A DNA stretch of 64,000 bases from Trebouxia sp. TZW2008 (taxonomy: Eukaryota; Chlorophyta; Trebouxiophyceae; Trebouxiales; Trebouxiaceae): the NCBI GenBank assembly GCA_002118135.1, contig BDIU01000180.1:1-64000 (forward strand), read 5' to 3'. Below, one piece after another: positions 1 to 9,995 of the stretch (its first letter is position 1; every line of letters begins with the position of its first letter). The translations under genes were made by a program, and so were the position numbers. Under the pieces are notes generated by a model, which saw nothing but the letters and a program-made list of their open reading frames with translations, did not search any database and was not told the DNA's origin.

Positions 1-920
1 ACTTGCATAGCCTTCCTGAGCAAAGTGCACTGCCACACAAATAATTTTGCCAGGGTCTGGCCTATCCTATTCCTAATGACTTTGACTTAGACGGTGACGG
101 TGACGGTGGCGCTTCGCTGGCGCGAACAATTTGCACCTGCCAATATGCAACTGCATGCGCCAGAATCCTGAGCTGTTCAATTCAAAACTGAGCACGCATT
201 TGCTCAGGAGCGTGCTGAGCTGTGCTGATGTGTTGATTGAGTCTGAGTCACACTGCTACAGCTGTGACTCAAACAAATGTCCTGATCAAGACTTTCCGGC
301 TCCCCTGTACTTTGCATTTTACAGTGATTTTGTCATATCAGGACTGCTTTGATTACCAAGTAACCGTCCTTACATCAAATCGTCCGTAGTCAGAGGTGTT
401 GATGTGGTCAAAACGAGCAACTGGTCTCCAATTGCACTGCCTTTACAGTGGCAATGTCTTTATGAATAGACGTCACTGTATCGCCATCCATTGCTCTATG
501 CACATGCTGAAGAAAGTGCACAACATTCAAGTCTTTATCCAACAGCAGCATGTGAAGGCCACAGCAAGGGTATTGTGCTCTGTGCAATGTGTTCATTGCA
601 TGCTGACTGCCACAAAGTCAGCCAGCTGGAGGCTTGCAGATGGCTGCTAGCATATGCAGCAGCGAAAGTGTGTAGACGTTTGATTCCGGCAGCTGTGCCT
701 GTCATGCTTTTACACTTCCAACCATGGCCCTTTTGAGGCAGCTGGTGAGCTCTGACATGCTGACGTTGCTCTTGCAGTGCTCCCATGCCAACCATGCTTG
801 TGTGTGTACCTGGGTCACGCCCTGTGCAGTGGGCGTCAGTTGGTCAGTAGCTGTTCGTCATAGCAACATGTCACAAAGTCAATGGGTCCATAGTTTCTTG
901 TTGCTTGTCTTCAGCAGGCT
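1..920. other. No supported gene; possible upstream part of IF-3
   Basis: Short open frames occur on both strands, but none shows a recognisable family, codon continuity or a convincing splice pattern. A short imperfect GGTGAC hexanucleotide run lies at about 91-111. Stretches at about 360-480 resemble the dispersed repeat seen at 10430 and 61136 (a rapid-decay family with a 'cattgcagtcagaatgcagtg'-like core). The plastid-targeting first exon of the IF-3 gene should lie here or further left, but I could not identify it. Confidence 0.4.
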
Positions 921-930
921 TTTGTTTGGT

Positions 931-1320
931 GCAAACATGAAGATCTGATGGAGTGCGACTACTGGCAGAAGATGAGGGAATGTTGGGAGTGATGTTTCTA
1001 GATGAGGCTGTGGATGTGGCTCCAGGGCAAGGAATGGATGTTGTGTTGATCAGCCTTCAGCAGGCTAATATTTGGTGCAAACATGCAGATCTGCTCAGGT
1101 GCAATTACTGGCAGAAGACACGGAAATGCTGGGTGTGACGTTTCTAGATGAGGCTATGGACGTGGCTTAAGGGCAAGATTGGATGTCGTATTGATCAGTC
1201 TATGAGTGGTCCCAATTTTTGGTCATCAAAACACTGTTCTTTCTGCAAACATGCAGATCTGATCAAGTGCGATTATTGGCAGAAGACAAGGAAATGCTGG
1301 GAGTAATGTTTGAGACAGTT
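931..1320 (+). repeat. Three decayed tandem copies of IF-3 exon 1
   Basis: Copies start at about 931, 1077 and 1245, each repeating the intron end 'gcaaacatg(c/a)ag' and then the coding stretch of the functional exon that starts at 1370. Copy 1 still reads RLLAEDEGMLGVMFLDEA and on to VVLIS, then diverges. Copy 2 has a stop after DEAMDVA. Copy 3 stops shortly after LGVMF. In copy 1 the acceptor CAG has become AAG. The spacing (about 146, 168 and 113 bases) varies, so the copies have also gained or lost flanking sequence. Confidence 0.85.
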
Positions 1321-1369
1321 TAGGCATGTGGCTCTTCAACAGAGGCTAACAAGCTGTGCAAACATGCAG

Positions 1370-3195
1370 GTCTGATCGTGTGCGATTACTGGCAGAAGAC
1401 AAGGAAATGCTGGGAGTGATGTTTCTAGATGAGGCGATGGATGTTGCACAAGGGCAAGGAATGGATGTGGTGTTGATCAGTCCAGATGCAGATCCGCCAG
1501 TGTGCAGAATCATGGACGCCAGCAAGTACAAATTCCAGCTTGAGAAGAAAGATAAGGAAGCTAAGAAGAAGCAGAGAGAATCCAGGTGTGCATCCGTCAG
1601 AATTCATTTGCTGCATCAGGTCAATGCAAGTATGGCTATGGATCTGGAATGACATTGTTTTGTCTGACTTTCAACAGTTGAACATCAGGCATCCATATCG
1701 CGACGCTCAAGACAAGCCTGCCTGGCGAGGTAGGACCTGTGCCACACATACCTAGCAGTATATGCTGGAACATGTAATGTTTATTATTATATTATTAAGT
1801 ATGGCTAGTCACAAGCAAGATTTGGAACATACAGCTTGTCAAAAGGGCTTGTCATGAGGGCTTGTCATAAGGAGTGAGCTCGTCTTCTGATCACTTTTTG
1901 TATTAATTTGTTCCCTTATTGAAGCATGCAGCCACTTGGATGTTCCAGTCAGACGTGCATTTGTTGCCTGACAACAAGTCAAATCCAGAGGGCTTTGCAG
2001 AAGGATTCAGTCCAGAGTGATTTTTCTGCAATTGCAAGCTCTTGCAGCGCTTTGCATGAGCGAAGTGACTGGCGCATTGTTGAGTGTCTGCAATGCATTG
2101 CAGTGTTGCTCAGGATACAAGTGGATACAGAGGGCTTAGCAGAAGATTGTAGTCTGAACCAATTTTCTCTGCATATGCAATTGCTTGCAGTGCATTGAAT
2201 GAGTCAAGTGATCAGGGCAATGTCAACTGTCTGAAGCAGAATGATGGCTCTAGCTACGTAATCGGGCCTGCTGAGGCTGTATAGCATGCATTTGAATAAC
2301 TGAGTGAATGAATGAATGAACAGAAATGCTGGCTTACAGGCAAGATATAAAGGAACTCAAAGTGCGGCCAAGCACAGATGTGCACGACTACCAAGTCAGG
2401 TTGCGCGCTGCTCAGAAGTTTCTGGCCAAGGTTGGTCTCTGCACTCATTGCTTGGGTGTGCATGTGTGCCGCTTCATCCGTGGATTTGGTGTTTGCTGTT
2501 GCTCTGTGTGGCAGTGCATGTGCGCCTCTTTACGCTGTATGTTTTGCGCTTTCTGTTATGCGGCATGAACACATCAAATTGTGCCCTGCTCAGCATTGTG
2601 GGTCAGGTTTGTTGCGCTGCAGATCATTTCTATGCTTGCCTGCAGTCTCCATGCTCCGAGCAGATCTTTCTGTTGCTGGCAATGCCTGTCTGCTTTTTGA
2701 CTGTGCATTCAATTTTCTACTGTCTGCTATTGAATGCAGGGTGACAAGGTGAAGTTTTCGTTACAGTTTAGAGGGCGAGAAATGCAGTTTCAGGAAGAAG
2801 GCAGCAAGATGATGGAGGTGAGCAGCTTGCACGTTGCATGTACATGCAGCATTCCGCTGGCATCAAGGCGTCATGACGTTACTGTTGCAGAGTGTATGTG
2901 GAAGCACAGGGCTTACTTGCCAAGTACCTAGCAATTTGCATTGTGAGAGCATTGTAAGATCAAAGCAGTGTTCTCAGGAAGCTTTCTCTTTGTGATCATC
3001 ACAGGATGATGCGACCTGACCGCCTTGCTGCATAGGGCATGCTTGTTGAATGTGTCTTGAGCCCAAGCATGCTATTGAGCTGTGCTTTGTGCTATGCAGC
3101 GCTTCATTGCAGACCTCAAAGGTTCAGGATCCATAGAGAGCCAGCCGGCGTTGCAGGGCAAAACTATGTATATGGTTGTGGCTCCACCTAAATAG
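1370..3195 (+). CDS. infC: Chloroplast translation initiation factor IF-3 (5' end missing)
   Basis: Bacterial-type initiation factor 3 binds the small ribosomal subunit, prevents premature subunit joining and proofreads start codons; a nuclear copy in an alga most likely serves plastid (or mitochondrial) ribosomes. Four exons join in frame: 1370-1585, 2340-2430, 2740-2817 and 3100-3195 (stop TAG). Exon 1 carries the N-domain (RVRLLAEDKEMLGV, then SPDADPPVCRIMD and the Lys-rich KDKEAKKKQ linker). Exon 2 holds KELKVRPSTDVHDYQ, exon 3 GDKVKFSLQFRGREM and exon 4 RFIADLKGSGSIES, in the order of the family C-domain. Donors and acceptors are GT/AG with matching phases. The transit peptide exon is not located. 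Three decayed copies of the start of exon 1 lie just upstream, and a retrotransposon fragment lies in the first intron shown. Confidence 0.88.
1636..1797 (+). mobile_element. 3' fragment of a non-LTR retrotransposon (copy 1)
   Basis: The segment encodes a C-terminal peptide beginning WNDIVLSD and continuing with [16 protein letters not shown], then a short 3' untranslated part and a TTATTA-rich tail. A second copy lies inverted at 14522-14692 with the same peptide pattern. The W..DIVL.D..... DAQD...WR pattern resembles the end of LINE-type ORF2 proteins (from memory, not searched). It lies in the IF-3 intron between 1585 and 2340, in the gene's sense orientation. Confidence 0.6.
2246..2320 (-). 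repeat. Dispersed repeat family R1 (copy a)
   Basis: It contains 'gggcctgctgaggctgtatagc' ending in a GAATGAATGAAT run. Related copies lie at about 23152, 26637, 42190, 58970, 59847 and 61777, in both orientations. The family core reads 'ctagacaggctcagcag' then 'cccagctaggta' then a TGGAG...CTCCA inverted repeat. Here it sits in the last 100 bases before IF-3 exon 2, so it contributes the intron 3' end. Confidence 0.6.
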
Positions 3196-4718
3196 GCTCA
3201 ATGAAATGAAAGCTGCCTTGACCAGCCGATTGCAGCCAAAACTTTGGGCTGGATTGAATCACTCCACCATTTGTTTACAGCAAGGGTTTTTTGGCAGCCT
3301 TTCAACAGTTGACTCTGTACCGACAGCAGCAGATGGGAGCTGCTCAGGGTCTTTGCTTGCCGGCAACGTCAGTAACCTTGTCATAGTTCACGATCCATGG
3401 TTGAACCACAGCGTGAATCTGGACTCAGAGCACAACAGCGCATGTCATGGCGTTTGCAGGGTATTGAAGGATCACATATCTGTGCAAATACTGCATGCAC
3501 AGTATGACATGAACATTTGAAGGGCTGTTTTGCCTGGAGCAGTGGTTGAATGCAACATCAACGAGTAAGGCACACTGTCCAGCAGACTTGCACAGCCCAA
3601 TTTCCAGTGCTTGAAGATTTTCTAGAGAGGTGCTCAGAATCCACAATTTCATATGTACACCTTATGGTGTTGCTTCAAGCAAGCAAAGCACTTAGGGCCA
3701 AGCATGATGATGATAGCTTTACTGCAATGCACAACTGGTGTAAGGAAAGTACTGCCAATGCCAACTGACTGGAATGACGACACACCGATTGCCATCCAGC
3801 TGGTAACAAGTTCTGCTATGTGTCTGAGTATTGCAGGCCACCCCTTCCAGCTCATCACGCACCAGTGTTGCCATTCCTCAAACCAGTGCACATGTCCAGG
3901 ATGAACTTGCATTTGCAGTGCTAATCACTGCAGCTCCGGCATTAAGCTCTAGCTTGGAAAATATGTCCCTTACTGACCCCTATGCATTCCTGTTGGGTCA
4001 GATTGTGCGTGAGCATCTGCTGCATATGCTACAACAAGTAAGATCCAATGAATGCCCAGAACTGGCCCACCAAAGCTCTTCCCGTCTGCAAGACAACAAT
4101 GGTTTCTGATGGTATGATATTCTAGGGTAATCTGGAATGGGCGGCCCAATGCTATTGGTACGCTTGAGAAGACATGCATAGCTTGCTGATGCAGGTGTAT
4201 AGGCAGGAATACAAGGTTTGAATGGTGAACTTGGGTCAACACCTTACCCCCAAATATAGCTTTCCCAGCAAGGGGATGTTCATGATTGCCCCATCATATG
4301 TCCACTGATCTTGTTGATGCAAAATGACCTGCACAATTTTTGTGTTATGTCAGGAAAAAGTACAATCTTGAGTGTGCTGCAAAAGCTTCTGGAGTAGCAA
4401 GATACACACCTTTTTGGTCCCACCCTTGGAAAGATGTACTATGGTGATTAGGGGAAAGACAAATGTTAAGAAGGGAAGAGGACGTGGAGTCAGGTGTTGC
4501 ATGGTATAGACCATACCAATGCTGTTGTTAGAGTCCCAGATGACTTCACTCACCTAAGACAGCGGATTTGCTCATTTCAAATATGGGAACATTCAAGGAA
4601 TGTCAAGCAGTTTGCTGTAGTTTGTTATGTGCAAGCCTGTAAAGTTGCACCAAGAAAGCAAGCTCTGACTTCCCACCTCTGGTTTATGATGTGCAATGGT
4701 CCCCCATACAGCAAAAAC
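3196..4718. other. Intergenic or unresolved exons downstream of IF-3
   Basis: No family could be recognised on either strand. Continuation exons of the minus-strand gene that starts at 5036 probably lie here, but no combination of frame and splice site was convincing. A GTGAGT-type donor candidate lies on the minus strand near 4550. Confidence 0.35.
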
Positions 4719-5036
4719 CTGCAGCAAGCAATGTCGCCGCTTTTTTCGCGTTCTATACCGCTCTGATTTGGCCTCGATGCAGTGACGTGCCTTTTTTATG
4801 TTGCTTCTGCCTTTGACGCTCAGTGCAACATGGTCCAAGACAGCATCGGAGCTGTAGTATGTCTTGAACAACTCATCTAGTTCCTGTAAGCGTTCAGATT
4901 CGTTGAAGCCGTGGCACTTCAGGCTGTGGTGCAAGGCCCGTGATCGGCATGCAGCAGGGTGCTATACCTTTCCGGATTTGCCCTGCGACTCGGTGACAAG
5001 CTCAACGATGCGCTCGCGTGCATTTTGATCGTTCAT
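4719..5036 (-). CDS. Unidentified basic protein, first two exons
   Basis: I do not recognise this protein. Two minus-strand exons, 5036-4968 and 4916-4719, join in phase 0 across a 51-base GT-AG intron. The first exon starts MNDQNARERIVELV and the second runs CHGFNESERLQELDELF, then a Lys/Arg-rich end (SERYRTRKKRRH). Both lengths are multiples of three, and the composition is highly charged and non-repetitive, which supports real coding sequence. A donor (CAG|GTTTTT) follows at 4718, so more exons are expected below 4719. The predicted start is the first ATG of the open frame. It could be a small nuclear or nucleolar protein, but that is only a guess from composition. Confidence 0.5.
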
Positions 5037-5871
5037 GTCGCGTTTGTTAGTTGCAGTGCAACGAACGCTAGGGCTCGAAAGGCAAGATCTAGACGCATTT
5101 GCATCGCTGACAATTGCTCGGCATCGAAAGTGCATGTGGGCGCCCCCGTGGGCAAGCCCGTGGCTGCCATTGCAGCAGTGATTACAGATCTGCGCGTAAT
5201 ACCTTTAGTACTGAAGCTGCCGGCAGAGCTGCCGCGCCATCAGTCAACTCATGCCAAACAACATGTTCCCCTCACTCAACAGCAAGCGTTAAGGCATTGT
5301 CGAAGAAATTTGCTGGTGAAAGACACCAGAACTTGTGCCAATAATGTATGCTGTTACATGTTGGGGCTACCCTTGTACATGTATGTTGTGAAGAAGCGTG
5401 CATAGACGCGCGCCACCCATCAGAGAGGCAACCAATGTCTCGGATCAGGGGAGTATACGCATACCTGCCTCGGCCTGTCAAGGCTATTGTCAGCACAACA
5501 AGTGATGTCATTTAATGTCGAAATTTGCAAATGTGCAAGGGCTGCTATGATATGCATGTGCTGTTGTCAATCAGCTGATAAGCTGAGACCAAGCTTTACA
5601 TACCCCAATAATATCAACGCCTCTGAACTACAATGGTTGCAGGTTGCGACCCTGTTGTTGCTGCGTCTACTCTAATTGACCGCACAAGCTACTAAGCCAC
5701 AAAGCATGTGACTGCTACAGTAGCTACTTCAGCCAATGGCAAGACGTGTAGAAATTCACGTGTGTTGCTGCGTAAAGTCTAGTGCAAAAGGCATCTGATG
5801 ATCAATGCAGCTAATCCTCGATAAATTCTCAGCATGCACCAAAATACCTTGCACCTTGCATCTGTAGGAGT

Positions 5872-8451
5872 CTACTTTGACTTGCAGGCCTGATTTCCGT
5901 ATGCTTGGCTGATTGCAGAGGTGACAGCCTGACTGGCTGCTGATGAAACGGCTTCAGCAGAGGCTGGCACTTCGCACAGTGCCGTTACGTAGATGCCGGC
6001 GCCCCTGGTCTGCATCAACAATCACGCTAATATTGCTCAAGATCGTGATCATGACAATTATGGTGATGATTGTACAGAGCAGAGCAAGTGCCATATCAGG
6101 CAGACTCTGAGTATTAGTGATACTAGAAACAAAAACGACAATGTTCGTGAGAACAAGAGTGTTAGAGGTTGAAGCCGTAGTAGTGATGATGGCAAAAGTG
6201 ATAGTCTGACAGTAATCCTAAGCATAGTAGATGCGGAAAGCAGCGCAGCTCACCTCTGTGAAGCTCTGTGGAACAACTGCAGCTTGTCTTACAGAAAGTG
6301 CTGCCCCAACAAGAATTGCCACTGAATTGACTGGAGCTGGGTCATAATCACCTCCAAGTTGAGATAGAGCTTGTTGAAGGGCTTGCAGATATGCTTGTTG
6401 TTGCACCTGCTCATTCAGTTTGGCTGCTGCCACAGATGCTGACAGGCTTTGGGCAGCTGAGGCAAGATTGCCGCATGCCAAGAGTGCTCAGCCAAAGATC
6501 AGGTTGGCAATCTGCGACGTGTTACCTGTACCAAGAAGCAAGCACCATTGCTCATGTCAGAAACTTTCACAAAGCTAACATGTCGCTTGCCAAGAATGCT
6601 GAGCCAAACATTAGGTTGGCAACCTGCAAACTGCCACCTATACCATGTACCAAGAAGCAAGCAGCCTTGCTCATATCCAAAGCCTTACCAAGCTAGCATG
6701 TCGCCTGCCAAGAATGCTGAGCCAAACATTAGGTTGGCAATCTGCAAACTGTTACCTGTACCAAGAAGCCTTGCTCATATCAAAAGCTTTACCAAGCTAG
6801 CATGCCACATATGCAACAAGACCAACTGCCCTGCTGTATGCAAGCCAGTTGGCGTTAATGACAGAGCTTGTATATTGCGTGCAATACTGCTGATCAACAG
6901 TCTTGCTAAGACAGTCATGCTAAGCGTTTTTGAGGCAGGTGTTTGATATGAACAGCCTAAATGTCATGCATAGTGAGTTGCTGATTGTGATGTGCAAAGC
7001 CTCTTCTGGAAAGGAGTCGTCATGCTGAGTAGCAGGCGGTTACTGCTGGTTGGTTGCACAGGTACACATTCTCCATTGCATGATGTGATTCACTGAAAAC
7101 GCTGTCAATGCGTGGGGCCTTTGCAGCTATGACACTTGCACAGACTCACATTGCTTGCAGCAGGCAAACGCACACAACGCATCAAGCACATGTACACAAT
7201 ACAGTTTTGTCTACATGTCACATAGCAGAAATGCCTCACCCCCAGCTCTCTCAAGGTTTGCTGTGTTGAATCTAAAGCTTGCACAGCTGCTGCGCGGAAA
7301 GCAGCAAGCAGCTTGGGATCTACTGAATTGATGAACGTTAATGACGCTTGATCATTGTTGTCAAGTTCATGGACTTCGTCTTCTGCATTTGTCACTCCCA
7401 GCTTGTCGTCGTCCCCCAACTGCATTTCACAATACAATGCTTGGTGATGTTATGGATGCCAGCACTTGCTACCAATCCAAGTCATGAAGTCCATGAGCTT
7501 TGCAAACACTCTCAGGGTATGACTGCAGAGGACCAAGCTGCCACTTCAACCATGCAGGGCGTGAAGCAACAAATGTCAGGACAGCGCTGTTATGATCATA
7601 ATGGACCGCCTGGTACACCCCCCCTTTATGTACAGTGTCATGATACGCGACATGATGGACATGTCAAAGCGGCTTGCGTTGAAGTTGTCATGATGGCTGG
7701 GTGTAACAAAAGGGGTGGCCGATGTAAGCAAGCTAATTGCAGAGTTACACAACCGGTCGCCACACTGAGCATAGCTGAACCAGCTGCAAAAACGCATGAC
7801 ATCATGCCCTTTTGACAGAAAGGTTTTTGTATGAACAGCGCATATGCAGGTCAGACATGTTACAGGGTGTGATGATATTCACCTCTTCAAATGCACGCAC
7901 AAAGGAGTCTTGCAAGCCAGCAGCATATGCTAACTCAGCAAACAACCCGGCATTGTCAGGTCTAGCGTTCTGCTCTGTTTGATGACTAGCCATTGCTGCA
8001 TCAATGTCATTTGCGAACACTTGCAGCAAGGCTGACTGATTGGAAGGCTGCAGCTGGTGCATAAATTGGGCAAATGCTTTTGCGTAGACATTCTGGTTGA
8101 CTTGAAGCGGATTATGCTCTGGAGTGACAGAAAACAAATCTTGCTCCGTCTGGCTAAAGTCAGAGCCCGCGTTGGCGATGATATCCGACAGTGTGGACGC
8201 GTTTGCGTTTGGCGAGGGCCCTGAGTATACACGTAGAGGCTCCCTTGCTTGTACGATTCGTGCAGGAGAGGCACTACAGACTCACCTAAAGCGTATTCCC
8301 TGGAGGCATTCTGCACCGCAGCAGGCACGTTGCTGACGTTCAGGTATGGCGTGTATGCGGCATAAGGAGCCTCAGCCCAAGCGGTCCACATGTGTGCTAT
8401 CAGAAGAAAGCTGCAGGATAGATTCGGCAGCGTGCGCGCCAAGGAAGCCAT
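5872..8451 (-). CDS. Secreted Ala/Gln/Ser-rich protein, function unknown
   Basis: The reading starts at MASLARTLPNLSC followed by a hydrophobic stretch and AWAEAPYAAYTPYL, a good secretory signal peptide. Exons 8451-8286, 8220-7883 and 7419-7240 join in consistent phase. Further open segments at about 6480-6252 (AAQSLSASVAAAKLNEQVQQ..., Ala/Gln-rich helix) and 5962-5872 (SSAASQAVTSAISQAYGNQ, ending CKSK and a TAG stop) have matching composition and are probably the last exons, although the joint into the 6480 segment is unresolved. Exon 2 has Asn/Ser/Gln-rich helical sequence (VFANDIDAAMASHQ). Asn-rich, low-aromatic, extracellular: it may be a cell-wall or mating-related protein, but no family is recognised. 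Three tandem copies of a segment upstream of the 6480 exon lie at 6475-6800. Confidence 0.6.
6475..6800. repeat. Three tandem copies of an exon-edge segment
   Basis: The unit reads on the plus strand 'ccaagaatgctgagccaaac', then 'attaggttggca' and 'ctgtaccaagaagca'. Copies begin at about 6478, 6590 and 6708. On the minus strand each contains a possible acceptor (ggtacag) followed by a frame reading G-N-S/T-x-Q-I-A-N-L. The copy next to the Ala/Gln-rich exon has TGA where the other copies have TCA, so the exon start here is uncertain. Confidence 0.7.
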
Positions 8452-8823
8452 ATCGCAAGAGTGATCTGTGAAAAGCATGCGGTGTGTTCTGTGTAGGGCC
8501 AGACGCTTTCAGGGCCCTTGTATTGTACATGACAGGGCTCCTGGCTGCGACCTGCTGCCGCTCTACGTTGCGAAGCGGTTCCGCCAGAAGTAGTGCGAAT
8601 CCTCGTGTCGACTTCATCCGTCGATGCCATCCTGTCATTGCTTGCAGCGTCCGAGAAACTGGAAACCTTCCTGAATGCGAAGCGGTCAATTGACCACTTC
8701 TGATCGAAGCGGTCGATCGAGTTGAATCTGCAAGCGTGCAATGTGCCCCGTTGCGTGTCCAGTCCTCCATGTCCCGTCCCGTCGCCCCGGCTACGTACCC
8801 TCTGCCGTGAGACTGTGGGGCTT

Positions 8824-8846
8824 AGGATTCAGGGTTTAGGGTTTCA
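8824..8846. promoter_or_regulatory. Telo-box-like motif (two TTTAGGG units)
   Basis: 'cagggtttagggtttcatg' contains two plant-type telomeric units, about 380 bases upstream of the minus-strand start at 8451. AAACCCTAA telo-boxes are known promoter elements in plants. A function here is only suggested by position. Confidence 0.3.
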
Positions 8847-9892
8847 TGCCTTTACTTGCTACGTGCGCTCCGTACGACGGGACGGGACATGTATTTTCAT
8901 GTGCAATGTGCATGTCAAGATTCGACTGAGCAGAGAAGAAGAAGCGTTTCACGCAACGCAATTGAGTCTGCCATCTGCCACACCCTTTCAAGGCCACAGC
9001 ACTCCCTTTAATTCCTGATTCTTGAACTTGGCAGGTGTGCCTGATGAATGACCAGGAACTGCACTAGCCACCCTTTAATCAGCTGCAGCCTGGAAAAAAA
9101 TAATGCTGATGCTGTGCCTGAGCAGTACGAAGGTTGCTCCACTTAAGCTTGTCAATGCAATTTCCTTTAGCTGGACCTTTGGCAACAAATTCGGGTTACC
9201 ACTGCTCAGGCACAGCATCAGCACTATGCTACATTGTGCTGCAGCCACTCGAGTGGCTTGAGCTCAAGCGCAAGTCTCCTCTGCAGCAGCTGCAGGCTGT
9301 CCCATGTCAGCCCAGGTTATACGGTCACAACAGGTTTTCAAGTCTGCTATGAACGACACTGGATTGTGTGTGGATCCAGAAGCTGTCAGACAACTGCTGA
9401 GCAGCAATCAAGCTCTTACTACGGTTTGACAAGCCATGCCTGATCAACAACTGAGCTTACAAGCCAAATTTAGCACCAAGTGATAACTGGGCTCAGGGGA
9501 TGCACCAGCACAAGCATCTGTGCCAGGATACACGTCTACAGTGTAAGCGCATCTTTGCACAAGTTCTTTTGTATCTCAGCACTCAAAAGCTGAACTCATA
9601 TCAATTGACAGCCAAGAGTCAAAGCCTAGCGTGGCTGTGAGGCATTGAAACCTTGAGCAACAGGCCAGCGGGTCTGTTCAAATGAACCACAAACATGCAG
9701 CAGAAAGTAGACCAGCTGTATAGGGCACAACATGGGACCTCATCTACACAACTGCGACTTATTTTCCAAATGCAGAAATCAAGGTCTCACAGAAATGCCT
9801 TTCCGACTTCCAGCAAATCATGCAGGATGACACACACAAAGCTGCATGGTGCAAGATGATAATGCCGCACAGAACACCAAATGCTGGTATGG
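8847..9892. other. Intergenic; nothing identified
   Basis: This stretch lies between the 5' end of the secreted-protein gene and the 3' end of the FKBP gene. The short open frames show no recognisable family and no consistent splice pattern. It should contain the 3' untranslated region of the FKBP gene and the promoter of the secreted-protein gene. Confidence 0.4.
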
Positions 9893-9985
9893 TTGCATTG
9901 CTGGGTATGTTGCTGTCTTTGGAAGGAACATGCAAGGTGGCTGCCAAAGGCCTGCCAGCCTCACCAAATACTAAGCTGAGGGTAA
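9893..9985 (-). repeat. Decayed copy of FKBP exon 5
   Basis: This segment matches the last exon (10046-10135) base by base with scattered changes. On the minus strand it reads LVFGEAGRPLAATLHVPSK, then DSNIPSNAT, paralleling GFGEAGGSLAGTLHVPSK in the functional exon. It lies immediately after the real stop codon at 9996, so it is in or beyond the 3' untranslated region. Confidence 0.85.
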
Positions 9986-9995
9986 GGTCAACAAG

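Noticed and set aside
8824..8846. Interstitial telomere
   Set aside because: There are only two TTTAGGG units; it is listed as a possible telo-box instead.
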